NCBI RefSeq assembly: GCF_003116585.1
Contig: NZ_QEHM01000007.1
Coordinates: forward strand, 124,001 to 188,000
Length of the DNA stretch: 64,000 nt
Direction: 5' to 3'
From: Albibacillus kandeliae
GTDB lineage: Bacteria; Pseudomonadota; Alphaproteobacteria; Rhodobacterales; Rhodobacteraceae
A program made the translations under genes and the position numbers. The notes under the pieces were generated by a model. The model had not been told where the DNA came from. It searched no databases and saw nothing but the letters and a program-made list of their open reading frames with translations. Numbering within the stretch: position 1 is the first letter of the stretch; the number at the start of each line of letters is the position of its first letter. Shown piece by piece: positions 41,691 to 50,408 of the stretch.

Positions 41691-42668
41691 ATGACGGTGG
41701 CGTTCGATCATACGCGCCGGGCGGGAACGGAGAGCGGGCAGTGTACTGCCCGCATCCTCCAAATGCGCCTCGAGGCGGAAGGCGTGGTTTCCATCGACCT
41801 TGCGCCGGTGGATCATGCGCTGGTGCCCTGGACGCCGGGCGCGCATATCGACCTCGTGCTGCCCTCGGGTACGGTGCGCCAGTATTCGCTGTGCAACGGC
41901 CCGCAGGACGGGGTCTATCGCGTCGCCGTGCTGCGACAGGATCAGGGGCGGGGCGGCTCGCGCGAGGTGCACGACGGCCTGCGGATCGGTCAGGTTCTGA
42001 CCATCAGCCCGCCGCGCAACGCCTTCGAACTGGTGCCCTCCGCGCGATATGTCTTCGTCGCCGGGGGTATCGGGATCACGCCGATCCTGCCGATGATCGC
42101 CGCAGCCGAGCGGGCCGGTGCGGACTGGCGGCTGGTTTATGGCGGTCGGCGGCACGCCAGCATGGCCTTCACTGCCGAACTGGCGGGCTATGGCGGCGAG
42201 CAGGTCGACCTCCGCACCGACGATGGCGTCGGGCCGATCGACGTCGCGCGGCTGGTTCAGCAATCAGACGGGGCGAAGGTTTTTGCCTGCGGACCGCTGG
42301 GGCTGCTGGATGCGCTTGAAGCGGCGTTCGGCGCGGCAGGCCGGTCGGACGATCTGCACCTCGAACGTTTCTCGGCCGCAGCAAAGCCCCTGCCGGGCGA
42401 CGGGACCTTTCGGGTGAACCTCGCCAGGAGTGGTGGCCATGTCGATGTGCCGCCCGGCCAGTCGATCCTCGAAGCCCTGCGCGCGGCGGGCGTGGATACC
42501 CCCTGTTCGTGCGAGCAGGGTTTCTGCGGCACCTGCGAAACCCGTGTTCTGGCGGGAGAGCCCGATCACCGCGACGACCTGCTGACCGAGGAAGAGCGGG
42601 CACGGGGCGACGTGATGATGCCCTGCGTCTCACGTTCGAAAACGCCCGAGCTGACGCTCGATCTGTAA
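41691..42668 (+). CDS. Oxygenase reductase (FNR-type with C-terminal 2Fe-2S ferredoxin)
   Basis: A 325-residue VanB/phthalate dioxygenase reductase-type protein: flavin domain with RQYSLCNGP, NAD domain with GGIGITPILPMI and ACGPLGLLDAL, and a C-terminal plant-type ferredoxin domain with three cysteines in PCSCEQGFCGTCETR and a fourth in MPCVSRS. It passes electrons from NADH to the Rieske oxygenase. The ATG at 41691 is one base after the oxygenase stop. A GC-rich hairpin follows the gene. Confidence 0.92.
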   Translation: MTVAFDHTRRAGTESGQCTARILQMRLEAEGVVSIDLAPVDHALVPWTPGAHIDLVLPSGTVRQYSLCNGPQDGVYRVAVLRQDQGRGGSREVHDGLRIGQVLTISPPRNAFELVPSARYVFVAGGIGITPILPMIAAAERAGADWRLVYGGRRHASMAFTAELAGYGGEQVDLRTDDGVGPIDVARLVQQSDGAKVFACGPLGLLDALEAAFGAAGRSDDLHLERFSAAAKPLPGDGTFRVNLARSGGHVDVPPGQSILEALRAAGVDTPCSCEQGFCGTCETRVLAGEPDHRDDLLTEEERARGDVMMPCVSRSKTPELTLDL

Positions 42669-42681
42669 GGTCCCGGCGGCC

Positions 42682-42697
42682 TAACCCGCCGGGGGTA
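42682..42697. promoter_or_regulatory. 16-bp repeat TAACCCGCCGGGGGTA (copy 1), putative LuxR-type site
   Basis: The same 16 bases recur at 54184-54199. Its ends are symmetric (TAnCCC / GGGnTA). It lies 64 bases before the chosen start of the SDR that leads the Pot/LuxR operon. It also overlaps a hairpin (CCCGGCGG 42672-42679 with CCGCCGGG 42686-42693), so it could instead be part of a weak terminator of the reductase gene. Confidence 0.45.
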
Positions 42698-42760
42698 TTC
42701 AGCGAAATGAAGAACGAAACAACACTGACAGAAGTCGAAGTTGCCGGAGATGCGAAGAAG

Positions 42761-43543
42761 ATGACAAGCGGAACGGTCAGCCAGAAGATCGCCATCGTGA
42801 CGGGCGCGGGCAGCGGGATCGGCCGTGCCGTGGCCGAGCGGCTGGCGGCGGAAGGGGCGGTGGTTCACCTTGTCGATCTGAACGCCGACAGCCTTGCCGA
42901 GACCAGCCGCCGCATTGGCGGGGTGGCGGGCACCCATGTTCTCGACGTGCGCGATGCCGACGGGTGGGATGCGCTGCTCGACGAGGTCATGGCGACGCAC
43001 GGCAGGCTCGACGTTCTCGCGAACTGCGCCGGGATCCAGCTGACCCGCGGGTTGCTGGAGACCTCTATCGAGGATTTCCGGCAGGTCATGGGCGTCAACG
43101 CCGAGAGCGTGTTCCTGGGCACCCGGGCGGCGGTGCGGGCGATGCTGCCGGCGGGGCAGGGGTCGATCATCAACATCGCCTCGAACTTTGCCAACATCGC
43201 GGACGGGCTGAACACGGCCTATTGCGCCTCCAAGGCGGCGGTCGCGCATTTCACCAAGGCCGCCGCGCTCGACTGCGCGCAGCGGGGGACACGGATCCGG
43301 GTCAACTCGATCCACCCGGGCTGTATCGCGACGCCAATGCTGGAGCGCGAGATCGAGGATGTCGCGGCGCGCCGTGGCGATCCGGACACCAGCGCCGTGC
43401 GCGCCGAGTGGGACGCCCTCGCCCCTCTCGGGATCGGCACTGCCGAAGAGATCGCATGGACCGCGCTGCACCTAGCGTCCGACCACTCCACCTACACCAC
43501 CGGCGCGGAATTCGTCGTCGACGGGGGCCACATCATACGGTGA
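42761..43543 (+). CDS. Short-chain dehydrogenase/reductase
   Basis: A 260-residue classical SDR when started at 42761: cofactor motif VTGAGSGIGRAVA near residue 12, the Asn-Cys-Ala-Gly motif (NCAG), the catalytic Tyr-Cys-Ala-Ser-Lys (AYCASKAAVAHF), and the C-terminal GAEFVVDGGH. The ATG at 42707 would add 18 unusual residues and lacks a ribosome binding site, so the later start is preferred; GGAGA lies 12 bases before it. It heads a likely operon with the Pot-type importer and may oxidise an alcohol formed by the Rieske oxygenase. Confidence 0.83.
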   Translation: MTSGTVSQKIAIVTGAGSGIGRAVAERLAAEGAVVHLVDLNADSLAETSRRIGGVAGTHVLDVRDADGWDALLDEVMATHGRLDVLANCAGIQLTRGLLETSIEDFRQVMGVNAESVFLGTRAAVRAMLPAGQGSIINIASNFANIADGLNTAYCASKAAVAHFTKAAALDCAQRGTRIRVNSIHPGCIATPMLEREIEDVAARRGDPDTSAVRAEWDALAPLGIGTAEEIAWTALHLASDHSTYTTGAEFVVDGGHIIR

Positions 43544-43587
43544 TGGGCCGAAGACAAACCAAGAAAATAACCCGACAGGAGAGACTG

Positions 43588-44742
43588 ATGACCACCACCA
43601 ACAAGACTGGAACCCCAGGCACCAACGGGACTTACCAGAGCGGTCTGCGCTTCTCGCGCCGCTTCTTCATGGCGGGCGCGGCCACGGCCGGGGCCGCCTG
43701 CGGGCTCGGTATCGCACCGGCCCATGCCGGGCGCGGCGACGTCGCCTTCCTCGGGTGGGAGGGCTACGACGGCGCCTTCAAGGCCGACGACCTGCTGGCC
43801 GAGGCAGGGGCGAGCTTTCAGCCGACTTACATCGCCGCCATCGAGGATATCATCACCAAGCTGCGCTCGGGGGGCATCGGTTCGGTCGACCTGACCACGC
43901 TTATCCATCAGTATGTCGGTTTTTCGGCCCAGAGCGGCCTGCTCGACCCCATCGACGAGAGCCTGGTGCCGAACATCGCGCAGATGCATCCGCGCTTCCA
44001 ACAGCTGGACGAGCTGCTGCGGGTCGATGGCAAACTCTATGCGCTGCCCTTCACCTACAGCTCCATTCCGCTGCTCTACAACCCGGAGAAGGTCGAGGTG
44101 CCGACCTCGTGGCGGGCGCTGCTCGATCCGGCGATGAAGGGCCGGGTCGTCGGCTTCCCCGATGTGATGAGCATGATCGTGACCTGGTCGCGGGTGGCCA
44201 ACGAAGGCATCGAGGACCCGACGCGGATGACCCGTGAACAGCTCGACAAGACCGTCGAGATCATGGTGCAGCTCAAGGAGAACTCGCGCACGGTTCCGTC
44301 GAGCCTCGGCGAGATCTCGGACATGTTCGGCCGTGGCGAGATCGACATGGCGATGGGCTGGGAGCCGATGCTGACCTGGGTCGAGGGAACGGGCGTGACG
44401 CTCAAGATCGCGTCGCCGGTCGAGGGCACTTTCGCCTATTTCGACACGGTGAACATCGCCAAGGACGCGCCCAATCGCGACCTCGATCACGCGCTGATCA
44501 ACCACGGGCTGGCCGCCGAGACCCAGAAGGCATTTGCCGAGCAGAACATCCTCGGGATCGTGAACACCGAGGCGATGGGCATGGTCGAGAACCCGCTGGT
44601 GTCCGAAATCTACGGCTTTGACGAGATCGAGGGCTACTTCGGCGACAAGTTCCTGCCGGGCATGTTCCCGCTGGAACCCGAGGGCGACTTCGTGTCCTGG
44701 GACGAGGTTCTCGGGGCCTACGAAACCTATCAGCGAGCCTGA
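43588..44742 (+). CDS. Polyamine-type ABC solute-binding protein
   Basis: A 384-residue family-1 (PotD/PotF-like) binding protein. It starts with a Tat-type signal (SRRFFMAGAATAG, about residues 23-35, cleavage near AHAGRG). The body has the VDLTTLIHQYVGF, YALPFTYSSIPLLYN and GEIDMAMGWEPM segments seen in PotD-like proteins. AGGAGAG precedes the ATG. It delivers its ligand to the permeases at 45840-47470. The PuuA/PuuB-like genes further on fit a polyamine or other amine ligand, but the ligand is not readable here. Confidence 0.87.
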   Translation: MTTTNKTGTPGTNGTYQSGLRFSRRFFMAGAATAGAACGLGIAPAHAGRGDVAFLGWEGYDGAFKADDLLAEAGASFQPTYIAAIEDIITKLRSGGIGSVDLTTLIHQYVGFSAQSGLLDPIDESLVPNIAQMHPRFQQLDELLRVDGKLYALPFTYSSIPLLYNPEKVEVPTSWRALLDPAMKGRVVGFPDVMSMIVTWSRVANEGIEDPTRMTREQLDKTVEIMVQLKENSRTVPSSLGEISDMFGRGEIDMAMGWEPMLTWVEGTGVTLKIASPVEGTFAYFDTVNIAKDAPNRDLDHALINHGLAAETQKAFAEQNILGIVNTEAMGMVENPLVSEIYGFDEIEGYFGDKFLPGMFPLEPEGDFVSWDEVLGAYETYQRA

Positions 44743-44748
44743 GGACAA

Positions 44749-45843
44749 ATGTTGCAACGCGCGATCGACTCCAGCCCTCACAGCCCGATCACCGACGCGG
44801 TTCCGGCAGGCGCACCCCTCGTGCGCCTGACCGGGGTGGCCAAGGACTATAACGGGTTCCAGGCGGTTCACCCTCTCGACATGACCATCGAGCGCGGCGA
44901 TTTCGTCTCGATCCTCGGGCCGTCGGGATGCGGCAAGACCACCCTGCTGCGGATGCTCGGGGGCTTCATCACCCCGAGCCAGGGGCGGATCGAGGTCGAC
45001 GGCGTCGACGTGACGGCGCTGCCGCCGGAGAAGCGCGCGACCAACATGGTGTTCCAGGGCTATGGCCTGTTCCCACACATGAGCGTGCGCCAGAACATCG
45101 GCTATGGCCTGCGGCTGGCGAGGACGCCCGCGCGCGAAGTGGCGGAGCGGGTGGAGGAGATGGTGGACCTCGTCCAGCTTGGCGCCTTTGCCGAGCGGGC
45201 GCCGACGGCCCTGTCCGGCGGGCAGCAACAGCGGGTGGCGCTGGCGCGCGCGCTGATCATGCGGCCCAAGGTGCTGCTGCTGGACGAACCCTTTGCCGCG
45301 CTGGACCTGAAACTGCGCAAGGCCATGCAGGACGAGATGCGCCGCCTGCACGATGCCATCGGCGGAACGTTCGTCTTTGTGACTCATGACCAGACCGAGG
45401 CGATGGCGCTCGCCAACCGGATCGCGGTGATGGAGGGCGGGCATTTGCGCCAGCTTGGCACCGCCGAGGAGATCTACCTGCACCCGGCCAACCACTTCGT
45501 TTCCGCCTTTGTCGGCGAGGCGAATTTTGTCCGGGCAATGCGCCGCAACGGGCGTGTCGCGCTGTCGAACGGGCTGACGGTGGTCTCGCCGGGTGAGGAT
45601 GGAGACGTCGAGATCGGCGTGCGCCCCGAACGGTTGATGATCGGGGCCCCGGCGGAAGGGGCGGATGTCTGTCTGCGCGGCTCGGTGACCGAGCGCCTGT
45701 TCCTTGGCGCCCATGTCCAGTACCGGGTGCTGACGGAAAGCGGGGAGACCCTCGTGGCCAATGCGCTCGAAGGGCATTTCAGCCCCGGCGACAGCCTGCG
45801 CATCGGCTGGAACCTCGCCGATCAATGGGTGGTCGCGTCATGA
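44749..45843 (+). CDS. Polyamine-type ABC transporter ATPase (PotA-like)
   Basis: A 364-residue ATPase with Walker A GPSGCGKTT, signature [15 protein letters not shown], Walker B VLLLDEPFAALD and the switch His in FVTHDQTEA, followed by a C-terminal TOBE regulatory domain (about residues 280-360). Length and domain order fit PotA/CysA-type importers. It starts six bases after the binding-protein stop and overlaps the first permease gene. Confidence 0.92.
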   Translation: MLQRAIDSSPHSPITDAVPAGAPLVRLTGVAKDYNGFQAVHPLDMTIERGDFVSILGPSGCGKTTLLRMLGGFITPSQGRIEVDGVDVTALPPEKRATNMVFQGYGLFPHMSVRQNIGYGLRLARTPAREVAERVEEMVDLVQLGAFAERAPTALSGGQQQRVALARALIMRPKVLLLDEPFAALDLKLRKAMQDEMRRLHDAIGGTFVFVTHDQTEAMALANRIAVMEGGHLRQLGTAEEIYLHPANHFVSAFVGEANFVRAMRRNGRVALSNGLTVVSPGEDGDVEIGVRPERLMIGAPAEGADVCLRGSVTERLFLGAHVQYRVLTESGETLVANALEGHFSPGDSLRIGWNLADQWVVAS

Positions 45844-46694
45844 TGGGCGTGGCGGTTGCGACGATGCGGCGGAATCTGCTGCTGGTGCCTGCCATCGCGG
45901 TGCTGGGCGGGCTGTTCCTCGTGCCGCTGGTCTGGTTCCTCGTGGTCTCCTTCTACCGGGTCTCGCTGTTTCAGCTGGTCCACGAGCCCAACCTCGCGAA
46001 CTACGCGCGCATCTGGTCGGACTACCTTGGCCCTATCGGCTATACCGCCGGGATCAGCGCGCTGATTGCCGTTGTCACCACTCTGTTGGCCTTTGTGGTG
46101 GCCCACCTGATCTGGTCGCGCGGCGACGGCTGGGGCAACTTCCTGCTGGGGGCGACCTTGCTGACCCTCTTCGGCGGCTACCTCGTCAAGATCTACGCCT
46201 GGCGCACGCTGCTGGGGCGCGAAGGGATCGTGAACAACACGCTAGTCGGGCTGCACCTGACCGACAATCCGATCGACGCGCTGCTCTACAGCCCGCTGGC
46301 GGTCGTGCTGGTGCTGGTCAGCTACCTGCTGCCCTTTGCGATCCTGCCCGTTTACGGCGCGCTGCGCCCGATCGACCCCACCAGCCTCGAGGCGGCGCGC
46401 GACCTCGGGGCCTCGCCCTGGGGCGTTCTGCGCGACGCGGTGCTGCCGCGGATCGTGCCCGCGCTGCTGACCGCCTTTGCGCTGAGTTTCCTCGTCAGCG
46501 CCGGCGACTACGTGACGCCGCGCATGGTGGGGGGCACCCGGACACAGATGATGGGCAACTTTATCGAGAGCCAGTTCGGCCTGCGGATGAACATGCCACT
46601 TGGCGCGGCGATGACTTTTTCCACCCTGCTGACCTCCATCGCGGTGATCGCCGCCGCATGGATCGGGATGCGCACTTTCCTGAGGGCGAAATGA
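45840..46694 (+). CDS. Polyamine-type ABC permease (PotB-like)
   Basis: A 284-residue permease with about six membrane segments and an EAA loop (LEAARDLGASPWGVLRDAVLPRI). The start at 45840 overlaps the ATPase stop (ATGA); an in-frame ATG at 45825 is possible. It pairs with the next permease. Confidence 0.88.
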   Translation: MMGVAVATMRRNLLLVPAIAVLGGLFLVPLVWFLVVSFYRVSLFQLVHEPNLANYARIWSDYLGPIGYTAGISALIAVVTTLLAFVVAHLIWSRGDGWGNFLLGATLLTLFGGYLVKIYAWRTLLGREGIVNNTLVGLHLTDNPIDALLYSPLAVVLVLVSYLLPFAILPVYGALRPIDPTSLEAARDLGASPWGVLRDAVLPRIVPALLTAFALSFLVSAGDYVTPRMVGGTRTQMMGNFIESQFGLRMNMPLGAAMTFSTLLTSIAVIAAAWIGMRTFLRAK

Positions 46695-47470
46695 AACAGC
46701 ACGTCGCACGCAACCTTGGGCTGGTCGTAGGGATCCTGACGGTGGTGTTCATGACCGCGCCGCTGGTCCTTGTGGTGCTGTTCTCGTTCAACGACTCTGT
46801 CGTCATGACCTTTCCGATCAAGGGGCTGACCTTTGACTGGTACCGGACCCTGCTGTCGCGTGACGATTTCTGGGGCGCCCTGCGCAACAGCGTGATCGTG
46901 ACGCTGGCGGTCGGCGCGGGATCGACGGTGATCGGGACGCTGGCCGCGATGGTGATCGTCCGGATGCGCCCGCGCGTCTCGGCGCTGGCCATGTCGCTCT
47001 TCGGACTGCCGATGATGATGCCGCCGCTGGTGCTGGCGCTGGCGCTGCTGACGCTGTTCTCGGCGCTGGGGGTGCGGCTGAGCCTGATGACCGTGGTGCT
47101 TGCGCATCTGACCTTTACCATGCCCTTCGTGATCCTGATCGTCACCGCGCGGCTGCGGGATTTCGACACTGCCATGCTCGACAGCGCGCGCGACCTTGGC
47201 GCCAGTCCCTGGACCGCGTTCCGGTCGGTCACCTTCCCCATCATCCGGCCCACGCTGTTCGGTGCAGGGCTGATCGCGATGGCGCTGTCGCTCGATGACT
47301 TCATCATCACTTTTTTCATGCTGGGCGGCGGCAACACGCTGCCGACGCTGGTCTGGGGCATGTTGCGGACTGGGGTTGATCCGTCGATCAACGCCCTTGG
47401 CGCTCTGATCCTGCTGGCGACGCTCGGCACCTCGGCGCTCGCCCTGCGGATAACCGGGTATCGCGGATGA
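46691..47470 (+). CDS. Polyamine-type ABC permease (PotC-like)
   Basis: A 259-residue permease with about six membrane segments and an EAA loop (LDSARDLGASPWTAFRSVTFP). The FSLDDFIITFF-like stretch (SLDDFIITFFMLGGG) is typical of PotC. Its start overlaps the PotB stop and its own stop overlaps the regulator start, so the five genes are translationally coupled. Confidence 0.9.
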   Translation: MKQHVARNLGLVVGILTVVFMTAPLVLVVLFSFNDSVVMTFPIKGLTFDWYRTLLSRDDFWGALRNSVIVTLAVGAGSTVIGTLAAMVIVRMRPRVSALAMSLFGLPMMMPPLVLALALLTLFSALGVRLSLMTVVLAHLTFTMPFVILIVTARLRDFDTAMLDSARDLGASPWTAFRSVTFPIIRPTLFGAGLIAMALSLDDFIITFFMLGGGNTLPTLVWGMLRTGVDPSINALGALILLATLGTSALALRITGYRG

Positions 47471-48384
47471 CACTTTCGTCGGCCATAGGCGACATGGCCG
47501 GTCGGGAGGCCGGCCCCGCGGTCCGCTGTGATCGCGGGGTTGTGCCGGCCGCGGCGCTTGACCACGAGGCCTGGGTGAACCCGGGCACGCTGGCCGGACT
47601 GGTCACCTCCATCGGCTGCGACAGCTTCTTCGATCAGCTCCTTGTGTTTGTCTGCGCCCACGTGCCGATCGACAATTGCGTCGTCGTGGTCTTTACCTCG
47701 ATGGGACGGCCGCTGATCCTGCACCAATGGTCGCCGCAGGAGCCGAACTACTTCAAGATGATGTACGCCCAGGGGGCCTACCAGCTTGATCCCTTTTACC
47801 TTGCCAGCCTCGATGACCGGCGCGACGGGGTGCATTGCCTGAGCGCCATCTCGCCGGACAACTTCGAGGAGTCCGACTTTTTCGAGACCTATTACCGCAA
47901 GGTCCAGATGCGGGACGAGATCGGGCTGCTGGTGCCCTACGACCGTCACCTGACGCTGCACCTGTCGCTGGGGCGGCGCCTAAGTTCCCCGGTCTTCACC
48001 GAGGCGGACCTGGAGGGGATCCGGTTCCTTGAACCGTTGCTGCGCGCGGTGCTGCTACGCCACTGCGGGTCGCTGATCGAGAGGGCGCTGCATGCGCAGA
48101 GCACCTCGCAGGGGGCGGCGACGACCTTCGCCACCATGCTGGCCGACCGCTGGGCGGAGCCCTTCGGGGTGACGATGCGCGAGGCCGAGACCGCCGCGCT
48201 GATCCTGCGGGGGCATTCCAACACCTCGATCGGTCTCGTGCTCGACATCAGCCCCGAGACGGTCAAGGTGCACCGCAAGAACCTGTATGCCAAGCTCCGC
48301 ATCTCGTCGCCGACGGAGCTTTTCATGTTGTTCATCAACCAGATGATGCCGCTCGACCTGCCGCCTATCGCGGTCAGGTCGTGA
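47467..48384 (+). CDS. LuxR-family transcriptional regulator
   Basis: A 305-residue regulator with an N-terminal sensory region of about 220 residues (no clear autoinducer-binding motif; GAF-like at best) and a C-terminal LuxR helix-turn-helix (MREAETAALILRGHSNTSIG, then ISPETVKVHRKNLYAKLRI). It is the last gene of the Pot operon (ATGA overlap) and precedes a C45 hydrolase by 25 bases. A 16-bp near-palindrome found before the SDR/Pot operon and in the divergent promoter at 54184 may be its binding site. Confidence 0.87.
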   Translation: MTLSSAIGDMAGREAGPAVRCDRGVVPAAALDHEAWVNPGTLAGLVTSIGCDSFFDQLLVFVCAHVPIDNCVVVVFTSMGRPLILHQWSPQEPNYFKMMYAQGAYQLDPFYLASLDDRRDGVHCLSAISPDNFEESDFFETYYRKVQMRDEIGLLVPYDRHLTLHLSLGRRLSSPVFTEADLEGIRFLEPLLRAVLLRHCGSLIERALHAQSTSQGAATTFATMLADRWAEPFGVTMREAETAALILRGHSNTSIGLVLDISPETVKVHRKNLYAKLRISSPTELFMLFINQMMPLDLPPIAVRS

Positions 48385-48409
48385 GCGGCGAGAGCGCGAC
48401 GAGGACCCG

Positions 48410-49462
48410 ATGAAGACAGTCGTTTGTACCGGCACCGCCTTCGAGCGGGGGCTTTCGCATGGCCACCAGCTGCGCGAGCTGATCGTGGCGGGAGTCGCGA
48501 AATGGCGGGTGGCCCTCCTTGGTCCTTCGGCGGATGAGGCCGCGTTGCAGGTCTATGCAGAGGGGTTCCTTGGTGGCACCGGTCTCTGCGGTAGCGCACG
48601 TCGGCTGACCCCCGGGCTGGTCGAGGAGGTCGCGGGGATCGCCGCCGGGTCGGGTCAATCCTTCGAGGTGATCATGGCGTACAACCTGATGGACGAGCTG
48701 TGGTGGTTCGCGCTCGAACCCGAGTTGGCGCCGCCGGGTTGTTCGGTGATCGGACGGGCAGGGGTCGGACGGCGGCGAAGCTTTGTCGCACAGAACATGG
48801 ACCTTCCGCTTCACATGGCGGGGCAGGACGTTGTCCTTCAGCTCTCCGGGCCGGACATGCCGGACACCCTCCTGCTGAGTGCGGCGGGTATGATCGGGCT
48901 GACAGGGATGACACGCCACCTGGCCGTCTGCGTGAACACGCTACTCATGTTGCCGCATGAAGCGGGTGGACTCGGCGTGGCCTTTGTTCTGCGGGCCTTG
49001 CTGGCATGCCGGTCTGTGGCCGAGGCCGCCGCGCTGATTCAAGAATTGCCTCATGCGAGCGGTCAGCACTACGTGTTGGTCGATCAAAGGAACCTCGTGG
49101 GGTTCGAGGCGAGTGGAGGGGGTGTCGTTGCGGTCGGTGGTGCGGATCGGTATCTCCATACCAACCATCCGCTAACCGAGCAGGCGTGCGATCCTTTGAC
49201 CGAGGCGCTGCTCGACCGGTCCGGGCGGATCGCCAACTCGCGGCAACGCATGAAATACCTCGAAGGCGTTCCCGGGACGCTTCATGCCCGTGCAGCCCGA
49301 ACGATTCTAGACGACTCGACCACACCGCTCTGTCTTCGGGGTGATGCCGGCGAGGGGATGCGGACCTTTGGTTCGGTCCTCTTCCGGCCCGGCGAGGGGG
49401 CACGGGCAGAGGTCAGGGGCGGGATCGCCGGTTCGGCGCGCTGGAGCGTCTTCCCGATGTGA
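48410..49462 (+). CDS. C45-family (acyl-CoA:6-APA acyltransferase-like) NTN hydrolase, copy 1
   Basis: A 350-residue protein of the penicillin acyltransferase (AAT) family, whose members self-cleave before a Cys that becomes the N-terminal nucleophile and hydrolyse or form amides. The likely nucleophile is Cys111 in APPGCSVIGRAG, followed by FVAQNMDLPL, equivalent to the family's (A/G).N.D motif. The HTNHPL segment near residue 252 is also typical. No signal peptide is seen. It follows the LuxR gene and is paralogous to the gene at 51629-52702. An amide substrate brought in by the Pot-type importer is the simplest idea. Confidence 0.75.
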   Translation: MKTVVCTGTAFERGLSHGHQLRELIVAGVAKWRVALLGPSADEAALQVYAEGFLGGTGLCGSARRLTPGLVEEVAGIAAGSGQSFEVIMAYNLMDELWWFALEPELAPPGCSVIGRAGVGRRRSFVAQNMDLPLHMAGQDVVLQLSGPDMPDTLLLSAAGMIGLTGMTRHLAVCVNTLLMLPHEAGGLGVAFVLRALLACRSVAEAAALIQELPHASGQHYVLVDQRNLVGFEASGGGVVAVGGADRYLHTNHPLTEQACDPLTEALLDRSGRIANSRQRMKYLEGVPGTLHARAARTILDDSTTPLCLRGDAGEGMRTFGSVLFRPGEGARAEVRGGIAGSARWSVFPM

Positions 49463-49487
49463 AAAAGCCCGCGCGGAGACGCGAGCC
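49462..49487 (-). terminator. Rho-independent terminator of the minus-strand deacetylase/Rid operon
   Basis: On the minus strand GGCTCGCG and CGCGCGGGC pair (one G-U) and are followed by five T. The T-run overlaps the stop of the plus-strand C45 gene. It lies about 20 bases past the stop of the last minus-strand gene (49508). Confidence 0.7.
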
Positions 49488-49507
49488 GTTCTCGGTGGAG
49501 GCTGTCC

Positions 49508-50386
49508 TCAGGATCGTCCGGAGATCGCGTCTGCCGGGAGACAGGGCACCCGGCCAACCCGCCAACGTGTAACGTGATCCGAGATGGTAGTGAAGCGGAC
49601 GCCCGGGCGCCCCTTGATGTGGGCGATCAGCCCTTCGAGCAGTTGGAGACGCGCGCCGCGCCCGGAGACCTGCGGGTGCATGGTCGGCACGAAGATCCCG
49701 GTTCCGACCCGGTCATAGAGGTAGTCGAACTCGTCGATCCAGGTCTGCAGGACCTGGCGTGGGCTGCCGCCCCCCTGCAGGACACCGCCGTTGAAGCCGA
49801 CGTACTCGAAGTGCGGGAAGTCATCGAGCATCCAGTGCACTGGCACCTCCACCAGATCGACAGGTGTGCCCCAGCTCCAGGCCTCGGTCATGGAGGCGAC
49901 GTCGCCCTCGCGACACCAGTAGGGTTCGTACTCCGATCCCATTTGGCTGCTGTCGTAGGCAAAGCCGTATTCGCGCAGCAGGGGAAAGGTGTTGGCGGTC
50001 ACTTCCCAGCCAGGAGAACGGTAGCCCACCGGGCGCAGGCCGACGACCTGTTCCAGCGCCTCGAACCCCTTGTCGAGAAAGCGGCGTTCGTCGTCCGGAC
50101 CGAACAGGGCCGGGTTTTCGTGTATCCAGCCGTGGTGCCCGATTTCGTGACCGGCATCGGCGATGGCCTCGACCGTCGCGGGAAAGGCGAGCGCGGTGTG
50201 GCCGGGGACGAAGAAGGTGGCGGGAATGGCATGTTCGGCAAGGAGAGTGAGGATTCGCCGCACGCCCTGCGGGCCGAACTCGCCGCGAGAGAGCATGCTG
50301 GGCGCGGTCGATCCGAACCCGCCGAGCCACACGGACATTGCGTCGAAGTCGAAACTCAGCGCGACGCTGACGTCTTTTTCGGTCAT
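49508..50386 (-). CDS. Polysaccharide deacetylase-family (NodB/PuuE-type) hydrolase, copy 1
   Basis: A 292-residue carbohydrate-esterase-4-fold protein. Motif 1 is SFDFDAMS, with the catalytic/metal Asp residues; motif 2 is GHHGWIHENP with two zinc His; motif 3 is GYRSPGWE. The extended central part with SSQMGSEYEPYW and LVEVPVHW resembles the allantoinase/cyclic-imidase branch (PuuE-like) more than sugar deacetylases, so a C-N bond in a cyclic amide or imide is a plausible target. AGGAGG lies before the ATG. It ends a five-gene minus-strand operon and is paralogous to the gene at 52721-53608. Confidence 0.8.
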   Translation of the reverse strand: MTEKDVSVALSFDFDAMSVWLGGFGSTAPSMLSRGEFGPQGVRRILTLLAEHAIPATFFVPGHTALAFPATVEAIADAGHEIGHHGWIHENPALFGPDDERRFLDKGFEALEQVVGLRPVGYRSPGWEVTANTFPLLREYGFAYDSSQMGSEYEPYWCREGDVASMTEAWSWGTPVDLVEVPVHWMLDDFPHFEYVGFNGGVLQGGGSPRQVLQTWIDEFDYLYDRVGTGIFVPTMHPQVSGRGARLQLLEGLIAHIKGRPGVRFTTISDHVTRWRVGRVPCLPADAISGRS

Positions 50387-50408
50387 GGAAACCTCCTGGT
50401 CTGGCGTG

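Noticed and set aside
42672-42693. Hairpin after the oxygenase reductase as a strong terminator
   Set aside because: The stem is good (8 bp) but no T-run follows, and the second half coincides with the repeated 16-bp motif, so I list it only as an alternative reading of that site.
42707-42760. An 18-residue N-terminal extension of the SDR starting at 42707
   Set aside because: No ribosome binding site precedes it and the added residues are not SDR-like; the start at 42761 gives the usual length.
43492-45825. Long minus-strand open frame opposite the Pot-type binding protein and ATPase genes
   Set aside because: Product is His/Asp/Arg-rich low-complexity sequence; the sense strand carries perfect Walker and signature motifs.
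48410-49462. Penicillin-type antibiotic biosynthesis from the AAT-like genes
   Set aside because: No ACV synthetase or isopenicillin N synthase is present; the family also includes many general amide hydrolases, and the context is catabolic.
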